From Prostheceraeus crozeri (taxonomy: Eukaryota; Platyhelminthes; Polycladida; Euryleptidae): a DNA stretch of 64,000 nt. A program made the translations under genes and the position numbers. Positions 57,828 through 64,000 of the stretch are shown here, one piece after another. The first letter of the stretch is position 1, and every line of letters begins with the position of its first letter. The stretch is taken from the NCBI GenBank assembly GCA_907163375.1, contig CAJQUW010007937.1, positions 62,001-126,000 on the forward strand, read 5' to 3'. The notes under the pieces are model-generated. The model worked only from the letters and a program-made list of their open reading frames with translations, was not told where the DNA came from and made no database searches.

Positions 57828-58430
57828 TTGATCATCATCATCATCCACAGCCTTTCGTGCCACTGCAGGCAATTGGCCTCCACTCCCTCCTCCAGCTTCT
57901 TCGATCTTGCGCTTTCTGAATCCAGTTGATTCCGCTCTTTTCCCCAATATCGTCGCTCCATCTTCTCCTTGGCCTTCCTCTTCGCCTTGGTCTTTCCAGT
58001 GACTCCATTCCGTTACTTTCTTGGCCCATTTGTTGCTAGGTGTCCTGCATAGTGTCCCTTCATCGTTCTGATTTTACTCGTTATGTCAATGATTCTCGTC
58101 TTTTCTCTGATGTTCTCGTTCCGTATTTTGTCCTCCCTCGTGATGTTTAACATTGCTCTTTCATACGTCTTTGTGCCACAGCCAGTTTCCATTATTGTCT
58201 TTTTGTTAGTGTCCACGCTTCTGCACCATACGTCATTGATGGCAGTATGACCGTATCAAACAACTTTCGTTTCAGGCATATTGGAATGTTCATGTTTTTG
58301 AGTAGTTTGTTGTATTGTCCGAACCTTCTCCAACCATTATTTATTCTGTGATCTATTTCTCTGTCAATTTCGTTATTTGCTGCTAGCCATCTTCCAAGGT
58401 ATTGGTATTCATACTTGATAAACGATACAA
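57828..58430 (-). mobile_element. RTE-like LINE, 3' fragment
   Basis: Read on the - strand: YEYQYLGRWLA, EIDREIDHRINNGWRRF, SMTYGAEAWTLTK, then MLNITREDKIRNENIREKT, MKGHYAGHLA and RRGRPRRRWSDDI...WIQKAQDRRSW. This is the conserved C-terminal tail of RTE-type ORFs. The 3' end is a short GATGATGAT run (57829-57843), the trinucleotide tail usual for RTE. At least two frameshifts are present and the RT core is missing. Confidence 0.88.
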
Positions 58431-58439
58431 ATTATGGCT

Positions 58440-60021
58440 ACGACACTCTATTTATTTTATTATTTGTATATTTCTTCACATAGAGTGCTCTACAAAAAAT
58501 ATCTGAGAACCGGTAGGACTGATGATAACATATGTAGCCGAAATGTTTTGCAGTCCAAATTCGAGTATATTTACGTGTAAACCATAGTCTGCCAGATTTA
58601 ACGTAAAATGACTATGGGATCGTCTAACAATCACGCAGTCTACTGGGGAGGCGGTTCTATAAATGAATGCGCGGGTTTACAGAAAGAAAGTTGGTTATAA
58701 ACAATTATTCTGAGCCCATTTGACTTAAATTAGGTCAAATCGTGTGTTCAATCCAATCAAGTACACATTTCTAACATGACTTTTTTTGAAAAGCTTGACC
58801 TCAAGTACCAATGCTGATTTGCATATGGTTGCATAATCGTTTATATCATGCACTTGTATTTAAATTTCATAAAATAATATCTCCCTTCATAATTGAACAG
58901 AGATTTTTGCGCTACAGCTGCGCCTCACCTGTGATTGAAACTAGAGTGCCTGGCTCAATTTGGGTCTCTTACTGGCAACTACACCACCTCTTCAGCATGC
59001 TAATTGTTGAGAACCAATATACAAGCAGAATATAGATTCATTGGTATTCAAGTGACATTTTTCATCCATTGCTGAATGGACAACATCATGTGTACAATGT
59101 CATAGCATTTCTATACTATAAAGCAAAACTAATCCACCTTTACTTTATCTTTGACCAAATTGTCACATGACACATTTTTTAATAATAGGTCTACATTTAT
59201 TTTGAAGCTTTTTCCTACCCCCAATAAATTTCAACTACTACAATATGAAACAGTTCTAATGTACGTGTAGGCCTATATACAGAAAGACATTTTTTGAAAC
59301 TTTATTAAACAAAAGACTTACAATTATAAACACTATGCCGCAAACTGTCATTGATCGATTTGCTTACCTAATCGAGACTGATCTGATGGCACTCTGAATG
59401 TAATCCTATTACTTCTATTTTTATTGTATTTTAGACCTATTTGTAGTTTCAATTTTCTTAAATTCATGTTTCTATATTTCAATAGCTGTAAATCCATTAA
59501 AATATACTTCTCAGATAACTGATTGTGGTCCACTGAGGTAATTGTTCACTGTTTAGTGCTGTGAGAAGTCTCTCTCTCAGTATTTTTTATGAAAACAAGT
59601 GGACAAACGCACTGGGAGAAACTTTTCCCACCACAGAGCAATACTTCAAGCATAGATGAAAACATTTTTCAGACAGCCTTGATATGCGAAAGTTCTTTCC
59701 GGAAAACTCTTGTCTGTATGATGGCATAGGATACTCAAGCTTTCAGCGGCTGGCAAATGGACTATCCTGATTGTTTTTTACCAGGATCGGGATTTCGTAC
59801 GATCACTGATACAAAGTAATAATCCATGAATACCTGCACTACAGATCAATGCAGTTTATTAAAAGTGTTCCTTATTGACACGTATTCAATTAATTTGATG
59901 ATGAGAATTTAACAAATATACTTATATACTTTGCTGTAGCAATACCTTGCTCGTATATCATGCACACACAAATTGATTGAGTGGAAAGTTCCGTTAGTTC
60001 ATCTATGGACAATATGAAATT
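58440..60021 (+). other. No recognisable gene; possible retroelement-tail motif
   Basis: A CTGATGATAACATATGTAGC motif with following GAAA and a closing GGACT/AGTCC stem lies at 58515-58556. It resembles 3' tails that accompany some retroelements but lacks a convincing hammerhead stem II. A TTTATT at 59855-59860 gives AATAAA on the - strand, 162 nt past the stop of the gene at 60022. Nothing else is recognised. Confidence 0.45.
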
Positions 60022-60627
60022 CTAATCGCATTTTTCTTGGCTGTTTATTCGACAAACTTTTTCGACATGTAAAACTTGTTTAATCTCTGACTTCACCAAT
60101 CTTGAAATTTTGCTATCCAGAGTCGATACATAGCAGTTTGTATCTCCATAATTTCCTATATCAACTGACATGCACCAAGCCATTTCTGAACAAATTTGTT
60201 TGCATTTCGTTATGCTTCTCTCCGTCAATTTTGTGGCTCTAACGTACTGTGGCCTCTTTGGAATATTGACCCCAACGAACTGTCGATATCCAGATCTCTT
60301 GAAATTACAATGCATGCCAAAGACGATCTCTGAAGCCGTGCGCTTTTGAAACTTATAAACCATTTGATTGCGCTTGGCATTTTCTTGCAGAAGACATTTT
60401 TGGCTTGTGGATTTATATAAGCCACCAACACAAAAAGGGGTAATTGCGGATATCAACACACATCTATCGAAGACTTTCACATTTGAGAAACTTCGATCAA
60501 CCTTCTGTATCGAGACATACTTCGCAGTTATTCTAGAAAACTTGAATCCTAAGCCAGATCCACCAATCCCATTAATGCGAAAAATGATGACTTGTGATAC
60601 CACAAACAGAAATAGATTCATGGACAT
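60022..60627 (-). CDS. Secreted PAN/apple-domain-like protein
   Basis: 201 residues in one exon. Residues 1-20 (NLFLFVVSQVIIFRI core) form a signal peptide or short membrane anchor. Two cysteine-bearing modules follow. The first is about residues 30-85 (VFDRCVLIS, PFCVGGLYKSTSQKCLL). The second is about 105-195, with GYRQFVGVNI, then KCKQICSEMAWCMSVDIG and TNCYVS, close to the PAN/apple pattern 'C...C...W C.SF......C.L'. PAN modules bind proteins or carbohydrates outside the cell; the partner is unknown. The two in-frame ATGs (60627 and 60621) are equivalent. No transposon resemblance was noticed. It could be a single-exon gene or the main exon of a longer one. Confidence 0.72.
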   Translation of the reverse strand: MSMNLFLFVVSQVIIFRINGIGGSGLGFKFSRITAKYVSIQKVDRSFSNVKVFDRCVLISAITPFCVGGLYKSTSQKCLLQENAKRNQMVYKFQKRTASEIVFGMHCNFKRSGYRQFVGVNIPKRPQYVRATKLTERSITKCKQICSEMAWCMSVDIGNYGDTNCYVSTLDSKISRLVKSEIKQVLHVEKVCRINSQEKCD

Positions 60628-60669
60628 GACACATTAACGAAACCTTCGTCAAGAATTTCCTGTCATAAA

Positions 60670-60677
60670 TTTATATA
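60670..60677 (-). promoter_or_regulatory. TATA box upstream of the PAN-like gene
   Basis: TATATAAA on the - strand, 43-50 nt upstream of the first ATG. This spacing allows transcription to start about 30 nt downstream, with a very short 5' leader. AT-rich surroundings make a chance match possible. Confidence 0.5.
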
Positions 60678-60679
60678 AT

Positions 60680-61781
60680 TTTGCCAGTCATTCAATTCAT
60701 TGATATAATCAAGAAATGCAACCAAGAGTGTTGGTACGCAAGAAGTGCTTCAATTTATCTTCGATGATTAAACTTGAATGCTCAATTTTGAGTTACAATG
60801 CACTTTAAATCTTCAGTGACATCTTTTAAATATCAATTGAATATTTTCAAGTAATGCTTTTACAATTTTATAATTTCACCTGACGTTTTGCTGGGAATGA
60901 AGTTTAATCATAATCCAAGAAGTCAAGTAGTTGGGGATTCAGATACAGTTTAAATTCTATTAATATAATTAAAGCATGAAATTAATGTGACTGCTTGTTT
61001 GAATCATGTACGTAAACGGCAAAGTGGTTTCAAACAGTGTGATGAAAATCACAAGCAGAATCAATTAGCTCTGTCAGATGTGTTTCCAATGAATGCTTTG
61101 ATAATAACGTGTGTTGAGTTAGTGGAACCACTTTTAGCTTTTAACTTGAATTCTAAACAACGACTGACATTTTATGGAATTTGAGCACAGATTCCTGATC
61201 AGGAGACTGAAATTGATAAAATAGAAGTTGTTTCAGATATATCACGCTGTAATTAAGAAAAAATGGCTCCGTTTAGTAGTTCTGCTAGTTCCACACACGT
61301 ATATGAATATGTTGCGATACTGCCTTTTTGACTGCATTGTTGTGAGAAATGAGGCATCTATCTGTGATCAGCGCAACATATTGAATCAGGCAGTGACAAA
61401 ATAAAACTGATTTACTGCGCCTATCAGCAAAAGTAGGAAGTTGGTTCCGCTGAATTCACAACGGAACCACTTTTATCTTTAAACTCTCAAATTTCAAATT
61501 TCTCTAATCTCAAAAATTTCTCAAACACGACTACGACCAGAGGCCAGATTGGCTCTGATGTAATAAGCAATGGTTCCGCCACACATTTGATAACAACATG
61601 TTATTAAACACATTAGGTGGTGTTCCGTGTGGAATTCAGAGACAACCGAATTCATAGACATTTAAAGACAGCTTTTCCATAGTAAAACTGCAAACTAATA
61701 TCACCAAATAGATTCATGCCATCTCCAAATATGACTGCATGACTGTTCCAATAGATTTTACTCTTCTATTTTACTCCGGAG
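60680..61781 (+). other. Intergenic, with inverted GTGGTTCC words
   Basis: AAGTGGTTTC (61022), GTGGAACCACTTTTAG (61121), GTTGGTTCCGC (61440), CGGAACCACTTTTATC (61463) and ATGGTTCCGCC (61571) recur in both orientations. They hint at an old short inverted-repeat element whose borders I cannot define. No gene was recognised. Confidence 0.4.
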
Positions 61782-62425
61782 CAGTCGCGTAGCCAGGATT
61801 TCATTTCCAGGGGGGGGGATAAAATATGTGGCTCAATTAATATAATCCTATACTTAATAATTTCGTAAATCAGAAGAAGCACTTATATTCATTCACATCT
61901 GATTTTGTATTTTATTGATCATTCATGATGCACGATTAATATAAAATCATAAAGTATATACAGGATTATCGATGACAGCCACAAGCGTAGAATGAAGTCT
62001 AGGCTCTAACAATATTGATTTAATATAAGTGGTTTATCATTCGATACATATGTAATTGGAGGCAAAAGCGAAATAGAACAGGTGTTTATATACCCAGTCA
62101 TGAATGGCCTCTACTCGTGGGTGTCGCAAAATCGTGTCGTGTCCTGGCTACAAGCCATATCGAGACGTCCGTGAGAGTACAACTAGTATCGGCGCCTGAC
62201 CGACTATCTGACTCACAGAAATGAACATCTCTCGCGATCGTTGCGCAACAGGGGACATGGGAAAATTAACCAAGCGCGCTACTATAGGATTTCAGATTCT
62301 CACATTAATAAATTCATAATTCGACATATAATGATGTTAATTTACCCCCTTTAAAACACAAAGATTGTCCCCCGCTCATATTATATTTCGCGTAGGAGAC
62401 ATGTCCTCCCTTGGCTTCGCCACTG
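61782..62425 (+). mobile_element. hAT-type MITE with CAGTGGCG termini
   Basis: The left end CAGTCGCGTAGCCAGGATTT mirrors the right end, whose reverse complement starts CAGTGGCGAAGCCAAGG. G-runs are subterminal on the left (GGGGGGGGGA at about 61812). Flanking 8-mers CTCCGGAG and CTCAGGGG agree at 6 of 8 positions, consistent with an aged 8-bp duplication. No ORF is present. 62426-62772 holds nothing I recognise. Confidence 0.75.
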
Positions 62426-62772
62426 CTCAGGGGGATGGGGGTGTTGGAGGGCTTCCACAGGAGAGAGCGACCACAGAGTAACATCGATTTAATCACTTTG
62501 TTCAAGTTTGTGGGACCTGAATAGATAAAAGCTGTTTGTTGATGGCAATTTCATCTCCTCTGTCAAGCACCGCTCCAAGTCAACGACGCTAGATTTGAAA
62601 GATTGAAACCTGTCGCAGTTGCGAACTCTGGCAATAAGTGATATAAGTTACTTTATCAAAATGAATGATTGTGAAGCGGCGACTGTTTTGAAAGTACATT
62701 GACGGGCACCGATACCTAACCGCTGTCAAACACTGGATAGCGCGTGTCCTCGACGCAGCATTGTTTTCTATG

Positions 62773-64000
62773 AATAATAATAATAATATAATAATAATGC
62801 TTTATTTCCATCAGTACAAAGAGCGGTACATGAAGGTTGACAAACAACGCGACGAATTCAAGACAGAGTGGAAAATTTGACAAATGAGTTGGAATACAAT
62901 TTGGACTTTCGCTTTAGCGGTAGGAGGGAACGACAGTGTCTGAGGCGGGGATTGTTTCTTACAACGAAAAATTGGGAAAGGGGATGAATGTTCACGTTTT
63001 TCACAATCTTACTCATCAGGTTGCAGCATGTTTTGTCCAACCGTGTTCGTAGGCTAGGCTGGTTGACCCGATTGGCCCATTGTCTCGCCAAACGGTCCAA
63101 TTGCTCAAGTTTGGCGAAATATTTTTGAGGGAGATCACAAATTACTGGCCAGCAGTAGGTCATGTGACAAAAAACGAGGCTACAATAGGCGTCCCAAACC
63201 AGAGATAAGTGGTTACAATTATTTTTCAACTTCTTTACAAGAGCAAGGCTCCTACAGCATTTTCTGTACAAAGCAGGAAAAAAGTGATCCCAAGTGAGAT
63301 CCGAGGAAAACACAACACCCAGAATATTTACACTATCAGTAAGAGGAATATCACAATTGTTGATGGAAGTCGATGTGGGACAATACGTCATGATCGAACG
63401 GGACAAAACCATAAAATGCGTTTTCTGAACGTTAATGACCAGTTTCTTATCAGAAGCCCAAGCAGCAACAACATCCACAACAGATTGGAAATCGGAAGGG
63501 TCATTATTATCTCTAAATTGAATGAGAGAAATGTCATCAGCGTACATGACTACTTTGGTATCAGGCAATTCGGGAAAGTCGTCAACTAGTAGGGCAAAAA
63601 GGAGAGGACCAAGAACACCACTCGGAACACCGGAACACCACTCGGGATGGCTTTCCAAGGAGCAATGTACCCATTGGAAGAAACACGTTGAAAACGATTC
63701 AACAGGAAGCTGGAAATAATGGAAACAACCTGGGGACTGCAGTCAAATCTGTGCACTAAAGTTTCTAGGAGAGTTGAGTGGCTAATGGAATCAAATGCCT
63801 TCTTGAAATCCACAGCTAAAAGGCAGCAGTGCTTGGAAGGACTCTGAGAAATATGCTGGAGAATGCTCAAACGAACCGATAGCAAAGCATTGGTGCAGCC
63901 ACCAAAACGCTTGGGTATAAAGCCAAATTGCCGAGCATCCAAATCGCGACGAAGAGAAGGCAAGAGAACCTTATCCCGAACAACTTTCTCCAGGATTTTG
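62773..64000 (-). mobile_element. CR1/L2/jockey-group LINE, running off the right edge
   Basis: A reverse transcriptase ORF ends at 62858, followed (- strand) by AATAAAGC and a (TTA)n tail at 62773-62800, the usual LINE 3' end. The 5' part lies beyond the window. Compared with the two decayed LINE tails at 1450 and 13770 this copy is well preserved. Confidence 0.93.
62858..63963 (-). pseudogene. LINE reverse transcriptase, one frameshifting duplication
   Basis: Order of motifs on the - strand: RQFGFIPKRFGGCTNAL (RT motif 1), AVDFKKAFDSISHSTLL (A), then the IPSGVP.G..LGPLLFALLV segment (B), VVMYADDISLIQ (C, active-site DD), KLVINVQKTHFMVLS (D) and VNILGVVFSSDLTWDHF (E region). The tail runs SLVFCHMTYCWPV to LPLKRKSKLYSNSF. 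A 20-bp tandem duplication (63613-63632 repeated at 63633-63652, containing GAACACCACTCGG) falls in motif B and shifts the frame. It is the only break I see in this part. Confidence 0.93.

Noticed and set aside
58515-58556. Hammerhead ribozyme
   Set aside because: CTGATGA and GAAA are present, but the sequence between them does not make a proper stem II, and the closing GGACT/AGTCC stem overlaps the core. It is kept only as a possible retroelement-tail word.
57251-59600. Missing M4 exon of the receptor gene between the minisatellite and the PAN-like gene
   Set aside because: I looked for a splice acceptor followed by a hydrophobic M4 segment in phase and found only transposon remnants and featureless DNA.

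Overview
The window is AT-rich, intron-rich animal DNA, most likely from a marine invertebrate. This rests on very long introns crowded with short DNA transposons, on a divergent ionotropic-receptor gene, and on the mix of mobile elements: piggyBac, PIF/Harbinger, mariner, hAT-type and pogo-like MITEs, a Penelope-like element, and CR1/L2-like and RTE-like LINEs. The species cannot be named from the sequence. I see no prokaryotic features, tRNA, rRNA or CRISPR array.

Host genes. The main gene is an ionotropic glutamate receptor-like (IR-type) ligand-gated channel on the + strand. Six well-supported exons (12452-12637, 18568-18665, 32300-32727, 34704-34921, 39305-39395, 44897-45047) and two candidate micro-exons (1224-1253, 2510-2557) join in phase. 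They encode the end of the amino-terminal domain, ligand-binding lobe S1, membrane segments M1-M3 and most of lobe S2. The first exons lie left of the window. The M4/C-terminal exon was not found and may lie beyond the 12-kb minisatellite or beyond the right edge. A second likely gene, on the - strand at 60022-60627, encodes a small secreted protein with two PAN/apple-like modules and has a TATA box just upstream.

Mobile and repeat layout. 0-5 kb: a CATAGAGTA-type TIR element, a CR1-like LINE tail and a small MITE. 5-10 kb: inverted dispersed repeats and foldbacks with a piggyBac (5917-8091) inserted in one of them. 10-18 kb: hAT-type nonautonomous elements and a LINE tail. 20.4-22.1 kb: a 5'-truncated Penelope-like element. 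23.3-26.4 kb: a nearly intact PIF/Harbinger, itself holding a MITE and inserted into the arm of a DNA palindrome. 27.8-29.6 and 36.3-38.0 kb: two almost identical mariners in opposite orientation, one with an intact transposase and one differing by a 13-bp deletion. 38-43.5 kb: a cluster of long palindromes. 43.5-44.5 kb: two mirror-image arrays of a 33-bp repeat. 45.2-57.1 kb: about 390 copies of a 30-bp minisatellite with higher-order structure. 57.1-58.4 kb: a mariner-like remnant and an RTE-like LINE tail. 61.8-62.4 kb: a hAT-type MITE. 62.8-64.0 kb: a LINE reverse transcriptase running off the right edge.

The observations most worth following are six long palindromes whose arms differ but whose apex shares a CGCGTNAGCG core, hammerhead-ribozyme-like folds at several loci, and the minisatellite immediately beside a receptor exon.
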